A stretch of 49,549 nucleotides of DNA from Candidatus Aquidulcis sp. (GCA_020723345.1 DYJA01000033.1:1-49549), one strand, 5' to 3'. Positions 26,536 through 35,855 are shown, counted from the first letter of the stretch. A program made the numbers and translations. The notes: generated by a model not told the origin, from the letters alone.

Positions 26536-27498
26536 GTGCGCGCGTTGATCACTGGAATGAACGGCTTTGCCGGTAGCCACCTGGCTGATTTTTTGTTGAC
26601 TCAGCCGGGCATGCAACTCTTTGGCGCGGGCATCGGCGCGACGGCGAACATCGCGCATGTGATCGAGCGCGTCACCTTCACCCTCGGCGATTTAACCGAT
26701 GCGCGTTTTTGCGAAATGCTGCTGGCGCAGACCCAGCCCACGCATATTTTCCATCTCGCCGGACAAGCGTTCGCACCGGTGTCGTGGCAAGATCCGTGGA
26801 CGACGTTGGAGATCAACCTGCGCGCGCAAGTGAACGTTCTGCACGCCGCCGCGCGTATGCAATCGGCGGCGCGCATCCTCGTCATCGGCTCGATGGACGA
26901 GTACGGGCGGATCGAGCCGCGCGATTTGCCGATTGCCGAAGAAACTCCGCTGCGACCTGACAGCCCGTACGCCGTGAGCAAGATCGCGCAAGATTTTTTG
27001 GGGCTGCAATATTTTCTCAGTCATCAACTGAACGTCGTCCGCGCGCGCCCGTCCAATCACATCGGCCCGCGGCAGAACGAGCAATTCGTCACGTCGAATT
27101 TTGCCAAGCAGATCGCGGAAATCGAAAACGGCGCGCGCGAACCGGTGCTGCGCGTCGGCAATCTGGACGCGCAGCGCGATTTTACCGACGCGCGCGACAT
27201 GGCGCGCGCGTACTTTCTCGCGCTCGAACGCGGCGCGCCCGGCGAGGTGTACAACATCGGCAGCGAGCGCGCGGTGACGATTCAATCCGTCGTCGAACTG
27301 CTGCTGCGGCAGAGCCATGTCGCGATTCGCGTCGAGCAAGACCCGGCGCGGCTGCGTCCTTCGGACACGCCGACGCTCATTTGCAACGCGGCGAAATTTC
27401 GCGCGCAGACCGGTTGGACGCCGACGATCCCGCTGGAGCAGAGTTTGCGCGATATTTTGAACTATTGGCGAAACCAAGTGAAAGGAAACAAAGAGTGA
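26536..27498 (+). CDS. rmd: NAD(P)-dependent GDP-4-keto-6-deoxymannose reductase-like epimerase
   Basis: 320 residues, short-chain dehydrogenase of the extended class. Dinucleotide loop [19 protein letters not shown]; catalytic region SMDEYGRI and the Tyr-x3-Lys pair in [31 protein letters not shown]; and [19 protein letters not shown]. This pattern fits Rmd, which reduces the product of Gmd to GDP-D-rhamnose, and the gene overlaps gmd. Start GTG 26536 with AAGGAG five bases upstream; the ATG at 26503 lies within the -10 box. The exact sugar product is not fixed by sequence. Confidence 0.85.
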   Translation: MRALITGMNGFAGSHLADFLLTQPGMQLFGAGIGATANIAHVIERVTFTLGDLTDARFCEMLLAQTQPTHIFHLAGQAFAPVSWQDPWTTLEINLRAQVNVLHAAARMQSAARILVIGSMDEYGRIEPRDLPIAEETPLRPDSPYAVSKIAQDFLGLQYFLSHQLNVVRARPSNHIGPRQNEQFVTSNFAKQIAEIENGAREPVLRVGNLDAQRDFTDARDMARAYFLALERGAPGEVYNIGSERAVTIQSVVELLLRQSHVAIRVEQDPARLRPSDTPTLICNAAKFRAQTGWTPTIPLEQSLRDILNYWRNQVKGNKE

Positions 27499-28472
27499 CG
27501 AAGAAACGCGCCTTGATTACCGGCGTCACCGGACAGGATGGCAGTTACCTTGCCGAATTTCTGTTGAAGCAAGGGTACGAAGTGATCGGCATGGTGCGCC
27601 GCACTTCGACGATCAACTTTGAGCGCATCATTGATATTCAGGATAAAATTACAATCGTCCAGGGTGATTTGCTTGATCCGAGTTCGCTGGTGGATGTTAT
27701 TCGCGAGCATCGCCCAACCGAAGTGTACAACCTCGCCGCGCAATCGTTCATTCCGACATCGTTCAAACAACCGGTGCTGACCGGCGAATTCACCGCGCTC
27801 GGCGTCACGCGTCTCCTCGAAGCGATTCGGATGGTGGATCCAGAGATTCGCTTTTATCAGGCGTCGTCGTCGGAAATGTTCGGCAAGGTCGTCGAGGTTC
27901 CGCAGAAAGAGACGACGCCGTTTCATCCGCGCAGTCCGTACGGCGTCGCCAAAGTGTACGGACATTGGATCACGGTCAACTATCGCGAATCGTACAATCT
28001 GTTCGCGGTGTCGGGTATACTTTTCAACCACGAATCGCCACGGCGCGGTTTGGAATTTGTCACGCACAAGGTTACGTACAACGCGGCGAAGATCGCGCTC
28101 GGTCTCGCCGATAAATTGCCGCTCGGCAACCTGGATTCGCAGCGCGATTGGGGTTGGGCGCCGGATTACGTGCGAATGATGAACTTGATGCTGCAACAAG
28201 ATCATCCCGAAGATTATGTCGTCGCGACTGGACGTACCCACTCGATCAAACGCTTGTGCGAGGTCGCGTTCGGTTGCGTGGATTTGGATTGGCAGCGTTA
28301 CGTGTACGTGAATCAAGCCGACCTGCGCCCCGCCGATGTGGATCTGCTCATCGGCGATGCGACGAAAGCAAAAACGAAACTGGGTTGGGAGCCAACCGTC
28401 ACGTTCGAGCAGATGATCGAAAAGATGGTCGAGGCGGATCTCGCCGCGTTGAAAAAGCAGCATCATTTGTAG
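27495..28472 (+). CDS. gmd: GDP-mannose 4,6-dehydratase
   Basis: 325 residues. Converts GDP-D-mannose to GDP-4-keto-6-deoxy-D-mannose in the cytoplasm. NADP-binding [30 protein letters not shown], the catalytic SSSEMFG and Tyr149-x3-Lys153 ([12 protein letters not shown]), [15 protein letters not shown], and [16 protein letters not shown] are all typical of Gmd. It starts at GTG 27495, overlapping the rmd stop, with AAAGGA upstream. TAG at the end belongs to the GTAGGGGCG repeat. With Rmd it supplies a deoxyhexose nucleotide sugar for the glycosyltransferases encoded downstream. Confidence 0.95.
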   Translation: MTKKRALITGVTGQDGSYLAEFLLKQGYEVIGMVRRTSTINFERIIDIQDKITIVQGDLLDPSSLVDVIREHRPTEVYNLAAQSFIPTSFKQPVLTGEFTALGVTRLLEAIRMVDPEIRFYQASSSEMFGKVVEVPQKETTPFHPRSPYGVAKVYGHWITVNYRESYNLFAVSGILFNHESPRRGLEFVTHKVTYNAAKIALGLADKLPLGNLDSQRDWGWAPDYVRMMNLMLQQDHPEDYVVATGRTHSIKRLCEVAFGCVDLDWQRYVYVNQADLRPADVDLLIGDATKAKTKLGWEPTVTFEQMIEKMVEADLAALKKQHHL

Positions 28473-28520
28473 GGGCGCAATTCGATTGCGCCCGTACACA
28501 AATTGCCTTGCGCCCGTACG
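28469..28520. repeat. GTAGGGGCGCAATTCG repeat
   Basis: GGGCGCAATTCGATTGCGCCC forms a 9-bp-stem palindrome (GGGCGCAAT with ATTGCGCCC). A second GCGCCCGTAC follows. The gmd stop codon (28470-28472) is the TAG of the leading GTAGGGG. Confidence 0.7.
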
Positions 28521-28530
28521 AAGGATTTCG

Positions 28531-29304
28531 ATGAACGCGCGTGTGCGTGCCCGCGTAAAAAAAATCGTCAATGCGCTCAAGCCGTATGATCCCGAACGCG
28601 TAATTCTGTTCGGCTCGGCGGCGCGTGGCGACGCGGACAAGGACAGCGACATTGACCTCGCGATCATCAAAGAGACGCGCGCGCGCTTTTTGGATCGGCT
28701 GGGGACGGTGTACGATCTGATCGCGCCGGATTTCGCGATGGATGTTTTGGTGTACACGCCCGCCGAGTTTGCGCGGATGCGCGACGAAGGAAATTCGTTC
28801 GTCGAAGAAATCCAACGCGACGGCATCGTAATCTATGAACGCGCCAAACGCGCGTTGCGCGAGTCTCGACCTCCCGGCTGGGCAGGCGATGGATTCAGAA
28901 AAAAACGCGCGCAGGAAGAAGGTCGCCGCTGGTTGGAACAAGCCAAGTCCGATTTGGCAGTCGCCAAGTGGAACGCGCAAGGGGGATTTCATTCCGCCGC
29001 GTGTTTTTGGGCGCAACAAACGGCTGAACGCGCGTTAAAGGCATTTTTGTATTTTCGAGGCAAACGGCGCGTGACCGGACATTCGGTTGCGGCGCTGATC
29101 AAAGAATGTAAAACGTTGGATCCGGATTTCGATACGCTCGGCAAACCGGTGACGCGGTTGGATCGATACTACATTCCGACGCGTTATCCGAACGGGGTGC
29201 CTGACGGAGTTCCCGCCGAACTGTACGATGCGGATGAATCGGGAGAGACGATTCAGTCGGCTGAAACGGTCTTGAGTCTCGTCGCCAGGAAAATTCAAGT
29301 TTGA
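28531..29304 (+). CDS. Fused MNT nucleotidyltransferase - HEPN protein
   Basis: 257 residues. Residues 1 to about 105 are a minimal nucleotidyltransferase with the diagnostic GSAARGDADKDSDIDLAI (G-S-x-x-RG, D-x-D). Residues about 128-250 are a HEPN domain: WLEQAKSDLAVAKWNAQ, FHSACFW-like AACFWAQQTAERALKAFLY, a candidate R-x4-H (RRVTGH), and RYYIPTRYPNGVPDG. In two-gene HEPN/MNT toxin-antitoxin pairs, MNT adenylylates and silences the HEPN ribonuclease; here both are one chain. A separate HEPN and MNT gene pair with the same YIPTRYPNG tail motif lies at 35878-36586. Start ATG 28531 after AAGGATTTCG. Confidence 0.85.
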   Translation: MNARVRARVKKIVNALKPYDPERVILFGSAARGDADKDSDIDLAIIKETRARFLDRLGTVYDLIAPDFAMDVLVYTPAEFARMRDEGNSFVEEIQRDGIVIYERAKRALRESRPPGWAGDGFRKKRAQEEGRRWLEQAKSDLAVAKWNAQGGFHSAACFWAQQTAERALKAFLYFRGKRRVTGHSVAALIKECKTLDPDFDTLGKPVTRLDRYYIPTRYPNGVPDGVPAELYDADESGETIQSAETVLSLVARKIQV

Positions 29305-29313
29305 TGATACGGA

Positions 29314-30675
29314 ATGTCTGACTCGCAAAAACTCTTCGGCACCGACGGCATTCGCGGCATCGCGAATCAATTTCCGCTCACGCCGGAATTTATCACGCAC
29401 ATCGGCAGCGCGCTCGGCGAAGTGCTGGGACGCGCGACGCGCAAACCGCTCGCGCTGATCGGACGCGATACGCGCGTGAGCGGCACGATGATCGAAAGCG
29501 CGCTCGCCGCGGGCTTGATGGCGCAAGGATTCGACACGCTGCACATCGGCGTGCTGCCGACGCCGGGGATCGCGTTTCTCACGCGCGCGCTGAACGCGCG
29601 CTGCGGCATTTCGATTTCCGCGTCGCACAATCCATTCGACTATAACGGCATCAAAGTTTTCGGCGCGGACGGTTTCAAGATTCCGGACGAACACGAGAAT
29701 AAAATCGAAACGCTCGCGCAGACCGAGCGCGACGACATCACGCGCGCGGTGATCGGCTCGATGGGACAGCGGCGCGACGATGGCAAACACATCGGCGCGT
29801 ACGTCGATTTCTTGCTCGACGCGGTCGGACGCCAGCCGATTTTGCGCGGCGCGCGCGTCGTCGCGGACTGCAACAACGGCGCGACGTTCGAACTTGCGCC
29901 GCGCGTTTTGCGCGAACTCGGCGCAGACGTGATCGCGCTGAATCATCAGCCGGATGGACTCAACATCAATCACGGCTACGACGCGCTCGAACCGCGTCTT
30001 TTGCGCGAAACGGTTTTGCGCGAGCGCGCGAATTTCGGCGTGCAGTTCGACGGCGACGGCGACCGCGCGGTGTTCGTCGACGAGCGCGGCAATTTCGTCG
30101 ACGGCGATTTCGTGCTCGCGATTCTCGCGCGCGATTTGAAAGCGCGCGGCAAGTTGAACAATCACGCGGTCGTTTCGACTGTGATGGCGAACATCGGCTT
30201 GGAAAAATCGCTGAACGACGCCGGGATCAAAATGGAACGCACCGTCGTCGGCGACCGCTGGGTGACCGAGCGGATGCGCGCGCTCGACGCAGTGATCGGC
30301 GGCGAGCAGTCGGGGCACATTATTTTTTTCGACGGCGGGCACACGACCGGCGACGGTTTGTACACGACGCTGCGGCTCGCGGAGGTGATCGTGCGGAGCG
30401 GCAAGACGCTGTCGCAACTCGCGGCGTGCATGACGCGTTATCCGCAAGTGCTGGTGAACGTGCGCGTGCCGCGCAAACCGCCGCTCGATCAGTTTCCGCC
30501 GATTCAGGACGCGATCGCGCGCGCGAACGCCGCGCTCGGAACCGACGCGCGAATTCTGGTGCGCTACTCTGGCACCGAAAATCTCGCGCGCGTAATGATC
30601 GAAGGAAAAGACGCCGCGGCGATTGAACGCGAAGCGAACGCGATTGCGGCGGTGATACAGGAAACAATCCAGTGA
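29314..30675 (+). CDS. glmM: Phosphoglucosamine mutase
   Basis: 453 residues. Interconverts glucosamine-6-phosphate and glucosamine-1-phosphate for UDP-GlcNAc synthesis. FGTDGIRGIAN at the N-terminus, the phosphoserine loop ISASHNPFDYNGIK (Ser104), the metal site DGDGDRAV, GGEQSGHIIF for sugar recognition, and RYSGTENLARVMIEG for phosphate binding match GlmM in order and length. Starts 9 nt after the HEPN fusion gene. Its TGA lies directly at the edge of a TTCAGT-type repeat. Confidence 0.93.
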   Translation: MSDSQKLFGTDGIRGIANQFPLTPEFITHIGSALGEVLGRATRKPLALIGRDTRVSGTMIESALAAGLMAQGFDTLHIGVLPTPGIAFLTRALNARCGISISASHNPFDYNGIKVFGADGFKIPDEHENKIETLAQTERDDITRAVIGSMGQRRDDGKHIGAYVDFLLDAVGRQPILRGARVVADCNNGATFELAPRVLRELGADVIALNHQPDGLNINHGYDALEPRLLRETVLRERANFGVQFDGDGDRAVFVDERGNFVDGDFVLAILARDLKARGKLNNHAVVSTVMANIGLEKSLNDAGIKMERTVVGDRWVTERMRALDAVIGGEQSGHIIFFDGGHTTGDGLYTTLRLAEVIVRSGKTLSQLAACMTRYPQVLVNVRVPRKPPLDQFPPIQDAIARANAALGTDARILVRYSGTENLARVMIEGKDAAAIEREANAIAAVIQETIQ

Positions 30676-30677
30676 AC

Positions 30678-30740
30678 AGTATTCAGTTTTCAGTGTTCAG
30701 ATGAGATGGACTGAATACTGAGAACTGAATACTGAATACT
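30678..30740. repeat. ATTCAGT-type low-complexity palindrome
   Basis: Units of ATTCAGT and TTCAGTG on the left are answered by ACTGAAT units on the right around GATGAGATGG, making an imperfect hairpin. The same family is inside the glycosyltransferase gene at 34961-35033. Confidence 0.75.
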
Positions 30741-30756
30741 ACACTTGAGGACAACG

Positions 30757-32178
30757 ATGCCCACAAAAATTATTTTTGGCACAGACGGCTGGCGCGGCGT
30801 GATCGCCGAAGATTATACGTTTGAAAACGTGCGTCGCTGCGCGCAAGGGATGGCGGCGTACTTGATCGCGACCGGACAAACGACGCGCGGTCTGGTCGTC
30901 GGCTACGACACGCGTTTTGAATCCGAGTTGTTCGCGCAGGCGGTCGCGGAAGTTGTTGCCGCGCACGGGATCAAGGTGTACTTGGTGGATCGCCCGACGC
31001 CGACGCCGGTCATTTCATACGCGATTCTCGCGCAGCACGCGCACGGCGCGGTGAACATCACGTCGAGTCACAATCCGCCGATCTGGGGCGGCTTTAAGGT
31101 GCGCGCCGATTACGCGGGCGCGATTGCGCCGGAAGGGTTGAAGCACATCGAGACGCTCATTCCGCCGCCCGAAGAAATCAAGCGCGTCAAATTCGACGAC
31201 GCGCGCGCGCAGGGGCTGATCGAAATCTTCGATCCCAAACCGGCGTTCTTGAAACAACTCGACAAACTTGTGAATATTGATCCGCTCCGCAAAGCCGGTT
31301 TGACGGTCGCCGTGGATTCGATGTGGGGCGCGGGGATAGGCTGGTTCAAAGATTTGCTCGCGGGCGGTACGACGCGCGTCGCCGAAATCCACGATTATCG
31401 CAATCCCGCGTTTCCGGAAATGAATAACCCGGAACCGATTCCGCCGAACGTCAATCATTTGATGGAACTTGTCAAGCGCGAACGCGCGCACGTCGGCATC
31501 GCGACCGACGGCGACGCGGATCGCATCGGCGGTTCGACGGAAAAGGGCGTGTTCATTCACCAGTTGCAAATGTACGCGCTGCTCGCGTTATACTTGCTGG
31601 AAGTGCGCGGACAGCGCGGCGCGATTGTGCGAACGCTCAACACGACCGTGATGCTCGACAAACTTGCCGCGCGCTTTGGGGTGCCGCTGCACGAAACCGG
31701 CGTCGGTTTCAAGTACGTCGCGCCGAAAATCGTCGAGACGCACGCGCTCATCGGCGGCGAAGAATCGGGCGGGTACGCGTTCCAGGGTCACATTCCGGAA
31801 CGTGATGGCATCGTCGCCGGATTGTATTTGCTCGATCTCGTCGTGCAAACCGGCAAGACGCCGTCGCAATTACTCGATCATCTTTTTGAATTAGTGGGGC
31901 CGCATTATTACGAACGGATCGACACCGATTTCCCGGAAGAACAGCGCGGCGCGATCATGGCGCGTTTGCAAAGCGCGCAGCCGAGTGCGATTGCCGGATT
32001 TAAGGTGACCGGCATCAATTTGATGGACGGTTTCAAATATTTGCTCGACGACGGCGGCTGGATGTGTATTCGCTTTTCCGGCACCGAGCCGATCATGCGA
32101 TTCTACGTTGAAACGACGCAAGACAATCGACGCCGCGATATTCTGGACGCGGGCTTGAAATTAGCGGGGTTGAAATAA
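30757..32178 (+). CDS. Phosphoglucomutase/phosphomannomutase family protein
   Basis: 473 residues of the alpha-D-phosphohexomutase family, distinct from the adjacent GlmM. IIFGTDGWRGVIAEDYTFE at the start, the phosphoserine loop NITSSHNPPIWGGFK (Ser104), metal loop ATDGDADRIGG, GGEESGGYAF, and IRFSGTEPIMRFYVE. It probably acts on glucose or mannose phosphates, and so may provide mannose-1-phosphate for the GDP-mannose used by Gmd; this is inferred from context. The chosen ATG 30757 has GAGGA upstream. Confidence 0.9.
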   Translation: MPTKIIFGTDGWRGVIAEDYTFENVRRCAQGMAAYLIATGQTTRGLVVGYDTRFESELFAQAVAEVVAAHGIKVYLVDRPTPTPVISYAILAQHAHGAVNITSSHNPPIWGGFKVRADYAGAIAPEGLKHIETLIPPPEEIKRVKFDDARAQGLIEIFDPKPAFLKQLDKLVNIDPLRKAGLTVAVDSMWGAGIGWFKDLLAGGTTRVAEIHDYRNPAFPEMNNPEPIPPNVNHLMELVKRERAHVGIATDGDADRIGGSTEKGVFIHQLQMYALLALYLLEVRGQRGAIVRTLNTTVMLDKLAARFGVPLHETGVGFKYVAPKIVETHALIGGEESGGYAFQGHIPERDGIVAGLYLLDLVVQTGKTPSQLLDHLFELVGPHYYERIDTDFPEEQRGAIMARLQSAQPSAIAGFKVTGINLMDGFKYLLDDGGWMCIRFSGTEPIMRFYVETTQDNRRRDILDAGLKLAGLK

Positions 32179-32180
32179 AC

Positions 32181-33029
32181 ATGGCAAACGTCAAAGTCGT
32201 CACCGATAGTCTGGCGGACATTCCTGCCCCGTTGATGAAAGGGCTGGACATTACGATCGTCCCGTGTACGGTTCAGATTGGCAACAAATCGTACCGCGAC
32301 AAACTCGATCTGAACATCGCCGATTTTTATCGGATGATTGCGGCGACGCCCAAGCCACCCACGACGTCCAATCCCGCGACCGGCGTTTTCGAAGATGTGT
32401 TTCGCCAACTCGCGCGCACGTCGCGGCAAATCATTTCGATTCACGTCGCGAGCTCGTTGAGCGGCACGTTCAATTCCGCGCGGCTCGCGGCGGAGACGGT
32501 CAAGCAATACACACCGGCGATGATCGAAGTCATCGACTCGCAGCAATTGAGCATGGCGCAGGGCTGGCTCGTCGTTCAGGCGGCGCGCGCGGCGGCGCGC
32601 GGCGCGAACCTGATGCAGATCATCGAAATGGTCGAATCGTTGCGCGACCAGCCGCGGCTGATCGCGATGCTCGACACATTGGATTACGCGCAGCGCAGCG
32701 GGCGGTTGGGCAAAGCCGCGTCCCTGGTCGGCGGCGTGTTGAACGTCAAGCCGCTCCTCGCGCTTACGCGCGGCGAGGTGCTGCCGCTCGGCGTCGCGCG
32801 CACGCAGCAACACGCGCTCGAACGTTTGGTGGAAATCGCGTTGCAACAAGGTCTGGGGCAAGAAATGGCGATAGTGCATTGTTACGCCGAAAACCTGGCG
32901 CGCCGCCTCAAGCAATTGATGATGACGCATTTGCCGGAGCAACAGATCACGATTGCCGAGACCGGTCCCGTCTCCGGCACGCACGTCGGACCCGGCGTCG
33001 TCGGGCTGGCGTGGCTCGCGCCGAAATAA
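32181..33029 (+). CDS. DegV family fatty-acid-binding protein
   Basis: 282 residues. DegV proteins bind fatty acids and, as FakB, present them to a fatty acid kinase. Seen: VKVVTDSLADIPAPLM, the KPPTTSNPATG loop that contacts the lipid carboxylate, IHVASSLSGTFNSARLAAE, DSQQLSMAQGWLVVQAA, and LDTLDYAQRSGRLGKAASLV with the usual Arg-Ser-Gly-Arg. Starts 2 nt after the phosphohexomutase. No fatty acid kinase gene is nearby. Confidence 0.92.
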   Translation: MANVKVVTDSLADIPAPLMKGLDITIVPCTVQIGNKSYRDKLDLNIADFYRMIAATPKPPTTSNPATGVFEDVFRQLARTSRQIISIHVASSLSGTFNSARLAAETVKQYTPAMIEVIDSQQLSMAQGWLVVQAARAAARGANLMQIIEMVESLRDQPRLIAMLDTLDYAQRSGRLGKAASLVGGVLNVKPLLALTRGEVLPLGVARTQQHALERLVEIALQQGLGQEMAIVHCYAENLARRLKQLMMTHLPEQQITIAETGPVSGTHVGPGVVGLAWLAPK

Positions 33030-33032
33030 GCA

Positions 33033-33111
33033 CATTGTCATTTCGAGCGGAGCGAGAAATCTCCGTGCTGCCAATCGAGATTTCTCGCAAAGATCGCTCG
33101 AAATGACAATG
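33033..33111. repeat. CATTGTCATTTCGAGCG dispersed repeat
   Basis: 79-nt element with perfect 17-bp inverted ends and internal GAGAAATCTC / GAGATTTCTC words. A relative lies at 41845-41924. Confidence 0.85.
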
Positions 33112-33124
33112 CGGTAAGAATTTG

Positions 33125-33910
33125 ATGTTGATCGACGCGCACTGCCATTTGGACGACGACGCGCTCGCGCCCGATCTCGACGCGGTGATCGAACGCGCGC
33201 AAGACGCGGGCGTGCGCGCGATCATTACTGCCGGCGCGGATGTCGCGTCGAGTCGCGCGGCAGTCGCGTTGGCGGAACGTTACGAAATCATTTACGCGGT
33301 TGTCGGAATCCATCCGCATCACGCGGAAACATTCGATGACGACACTTTTGAGGCAATCGGCGAGTTGGCGGCGCGGCGCAAGGTCGTCGGCATCGGCGAA
33401 ATCGGTTTGGATTTTCATTACGCCGACGGCGCGCCGCGCGAACTGCAAGAAAAGATTTTTCGCGCGCAGCTCGATCTCGCGGCGGAACTCGGCAAGCCGG
33501 TCGTCATTCACGACCGCGACGCGCACGCCGCGGTGATGAATATTTTGCGTAGGAGCGTTCAATTGAACGCCCCCACAAAACCGCGCGGCATCTTGCATTG
33601 TTTCTCCGGCGATTTGGCGATGGCGCGTGAAGCAATCGATCTGGGTTATCTCATTTCATTTGCCGGTAGTGTGACGTTTAAAAACGCGCCGCGCCTGCGC
33701 GCATTGGCAGCGGAATTGCCGCTCGAATCGGTCGTCGTCGAAACGGACGCGCCGTACTTGTCGCCATTGCGCGGCAAACGCAATGAACCGGCGAACGTTG
33801 TGCGCGTCGCCGCAAAAATCGCGGAACTGAAAAAGATCGACACCGCGCTCGTCGCGCGAACTACGACGAATAATTGCAAAGTAATATTCGGCTTATCTAT
33901 ACGTGAGTGA
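33125..33910 (+). CDS. tatD: TatD-family metal-dependent deoxyribonuclease
   Basis: 261 residues, cytoplasmic TIM-barrel nuclease. Metal ligands in LIDAHCHLDDD, GIGEIGLDFHY, PVVIHDRDAH, GILHCFSGD and VVETDAPYLSP are all kept. Between HAAVMNIL and GILHCFSG there is an extra RRSVQLNAPTK, encoded by a GTAGGAGCGTTC palindrome inserted in frame; relatives have only a few residues there. Start ATG 33125, one codon after a TTG; the ribosome binding site is weak. The last bases precede the polyprenyl synthase gene by 7 nt. Confidence 0.9.
   Translation: MLIDAHCHLDDDALAPDLDAVIERAQDAGVRAIITAGADVASSRAAVALAERYEIIYAVVGIHPHHAETFDDDTFEAIGELAARRKVVGIGEIGLDFHYADGAPRELQEKIFRAQLDLAAELGKPVVIHDRDAHAAVMNILRRSVQLNAPTKPRGILHCFSGDLAMAREAIDLGYLISFAGSVTFKNAPRLRALAAELPLESVVVETDAPYLSPLRGKRNEPANVVRVAAKIAELKKIDTALVARTTTNNCKVIFGLSIRE
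33549..33576. repeat. GTAGGAGCGTTCAATTG palindrome inside tatD
   Basis: GTAGGAGCGTTCAATTGAAC continuing to GCCCCCAC: a 28-nt palindrome adding about ten codons to tatD. GGGGCGTTC/GAACGCCCC of the same family forms the terminator at 43550-43586. Confidence 0.75.
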
Positions 33911-33917
33911 GGATTTT

Positions 33918-34868
33918 GTGAGCATCAATCAGATTTTAGCGCCAGTGCAAGACGAGCTGCAACAAGTCGAAGCGCGCTTGCGGCAAGCGGTGCAAGTTGA
34001 ATATGTGCCCTTGGCAAATGTGTTTGAGTTGTTGATCGGCAGCGGCGGCAAACGGATCCGTCCGGCGTTGTCGATTTTGGCGACCAAGTTTCATCCGACC
34101 AAGTCGGAGGAAATGTTCACGCTCGCGATTTCGACGGAACTCGTTCACGCGGCGACGTTGATCCACGACGACTTGATCGACAAATCTTCCGTGCGGCGCG
34201 GCAGTCCGACGATCAACTCGCGCTGGAGCGGCACCGCGACGGTGCTGGCGGGCGATTTTTTGCTCGCGCGCGCGGCGGACATTGCGGCGAGCATCGAAAA
34301 TTTTCGCGTGATGCGAATTTTTGCGCGAACGCTGATGACGATCTGCGAAGGCGAGATTCGGCAGGATTTCGCGCGCGCGCAGTGGCCCCCCGACCGCGCC
34401 GAATATTACCGGCACATCGAAAGCAAGACCGCGTCGTTGTTTGTCGCGGCGACGGAAGGCGGCGCGATTTTGAGCGGCGCGCCGGAAAACGAGATCGCCG
34501 CGCTGCGCGCGTACGGGCGCAACTTGGGCATGGCGTTCCAAATGGTGGACGACATTCTCGATTTCACGGCGGACGAAAGCAAACTCGGCAAGCCGGTCGG
34601 CAGCGATCTGCGGCAGGGCACGTTCACGCTGCCGGTCTTTTATTATCTCGAACAGGACGCGCACGCGCGGGCGCTGGGCGATTTTGCAAGCGTGGACATC
34701 GAGCGATTGATCGACGCGATTCGTAATTCCCCGGCGATTGCTGCGGCGAAAGCCGAGGCGCAGCGCGCCGCGCAAACCGCGCGTGACGCGCTCGCGATTT
34801 TCGCCGACAACATCTATCGCCGCGCGCTGTTCGATCTGGCGAATTACGTGATCGAACGCACGCTGTAA
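33918..34868 (+). CDS. Trans-isoprenyl (polyprenyl) diphosphate synthase
   Basis: 316 residues. Elongates allylic diphosphates with isopentenyl diphosphate, giving a C35-C50-type chain for quinone side chains or carriers. GSGGKRIRPALSIL, first aspartate-rich motif IHDDLIDKSSVRRG (DDxxD), and second motif FQMVDDILDFTADESKLGKP are clear; the residues before the first motif are not bulky, favouring long products. I chose GTG 33918 because GAGGA lies six bases upstream; GTG 33903 overlaps tatD and has no site. Confidence 0.9.
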   Translation: MSINQILAPVQDELQQVEARLRQAVQVEYVPLANVFELLIGSGGKRIRPALSILATKFHPTKSEEMFTLAISTELVHAATLIHDDLIDKSSVRRGSPTINSRWSGTATVLAGDFLLARAADIAASIENFRVMRIFARTLMTICEGEIRQDFARAQWPPDRAEYYRHIESKTASLFVAATEGGAILSGAPENEIAALRAYGRNLGMAFQMVDDILDFTADESKLGKPVGSDLRQGTFTLPVFYYLEQDAHARALGDFASVDIERLIDAIRNSPAIAAAKAEAQRAAQTARDALAIFADNIYRRALFDLANYVIERTL

Positions 34869-34870
34869 AT

Positions 34871-34901
34871 TGTCCTGAGCAGAACGAAGTGTAGTCGAAG
34901 G
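34871..34901. repeat. GTCCTGAGC...TCGAAGGA repeat in front of a glycosyltransferase gene
   Basis: TGTCCTGAGCAGAACGAAG followed by TGTAGTCGAAGGA. Its GAAGGA end acts as the nearest purine-rich site and runs into the ATG at 34902. Relatives: 37564-37592 and 37888-37919, in opposite orientation. Confidence 0.75.
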
Positions 34902-35855
34902 ATGGACATTTCAATCATCGTCGTCAGTTGGAATGTGCGCGATCTGCTGCGGCAATGCCTGTATTCAGTATTCAGTATTCAGTATTCAGATGTCAAGTCA
35001 CTGATTACTGAATACCGAAAACTGAACACTGAAGTCATCGTCGTCGACAACGCGTCATCCGATCACACTGTCGAAATGCTGCACGCCGAATTTCCAGACG
35101 TGCGCGTGATTGCGAATACTGAGAACGCGGGATTTAGCCGCGCGAATAACAAAGCCCTTGCGATCGCGCAGGGGCGTTATCTTTTTCTGCTCAACCCCGA
35201 CACCGAATTGCGCCCCGGTGCGCTGCAAACGCTGTACGATCACGCGGAAGCGCAGCCGCGTGTCGGCATCATCGGACCCCAACTTTTCTACGGCGATGAT
35301 TCGCTCCAATCGTCGCGGCGGCGCTTTCCCACGCTTGCCACCGCGTTTCTCGAAGCGACCAAGTTGCAGCAATGGTTTCCGCGCAATCGCGTGCTGACGC
35401 GCTATTACATGCTCGACACGCGCGACGACGCGACGCAAGAAGTAGATTGGATCAACGGCGCGGCGATGTTCGTGCGGCGCGCGGTGTACGATCAGATCGG
35501 CGGCTTGGACGAAGCGTTTTTCATGTACTCGGAAGAACTCGATTGGTGCTATCGCGCCAAGCGCGCGGGCTGGCAAATTGTTTATTTGCCGACCGCGCAG
35601 GTGACGCATTACGAAGGCAAATCGTCGGAGCAAGTGGTCGCGCAGCGCGACATTTATTTTCATTCGAGCAAGGTGCGCTTTTTTCGCAAGACGCGCGGCG
35701 CGTTCGTCGCGGAAATTTTGCGCGCGTTTTTGCTACTGATGTTTGTGTACCAAATCGCGGAAGAAGCGGCGAAGTGGGTGATGGGACACAAGCGCGAAAT
35801 GCGCGCGGCGCGGCTGAAGGCGTATTGGCATGTGGTGAAAAGCGGAATTGCATAA
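34902..35855 (+). CDS. Glycosyltransferase family 2 (rhamnosyltransferase-like)
   Basis: 317 residues. A GT-A fold transferase for cell-surface glycan assembly. DISIIVVSWNVRDLLRQCL, VIVVDNASSDHTVEML, AGFSRANNKALAIAQGRYLF, the DxD-like LLNPDTELRPGAL, VDWINGAAMFVRRAVYDQ and EELDWCYRAKRAGWQIVYLP identify the family. A C-terminal hydrophobic segment (ILRAFLLLMFVYQIA) may anchor it to the membrane. The segment between DLLRQCL and VIVVDN is lengthened and encoded by ATTCAGT-type repeat units, so residues such as FSIQYSDVKSLITEYRKLN come from a dispersed repeat. The start overlaps another repeat. GDP-deoxyhexose from Gmd/Rmd is a plausible donor. Confidence 0.88.
   Translation: MDISIIVVSWNVRDLLRQCLYSVFSIQYSDVKSLITEYRKLNTEVIVVDNASSDHTVEMLHAEFPDVRVIANTENAGFSRANNKALAIAQGRYLFLLNPDTELRPGALQTLYDHAEAQPRVGIIGPQLFYGDDSLQSSRRRFPTLATAFLEATKLQQWFPRNRVLTRYYMLDTRDDATQEVDWINGAAMFVRRAVYDQIGGLDEAFFMYSEELDWCYRAKRAGWQIVYLPTAQVTHYEGKSSEQVVAQRDIYFHSSKVRFFRKTRGAFVAEILRAFLLLMFVYQIAEEAAKWVMGHKREMRAARLKAYWHVVKSGIA
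34961..35033. repeat. TATTCAGT-type repeat inside the GT2 gene
   Basis: Four TATTCAG units, then ACTGAATACCG and AACTGAACACTGAAG: an imperfect hairpin like that at 30678-30740, lying wholly within an open coding frame. Confidence 0.8.
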
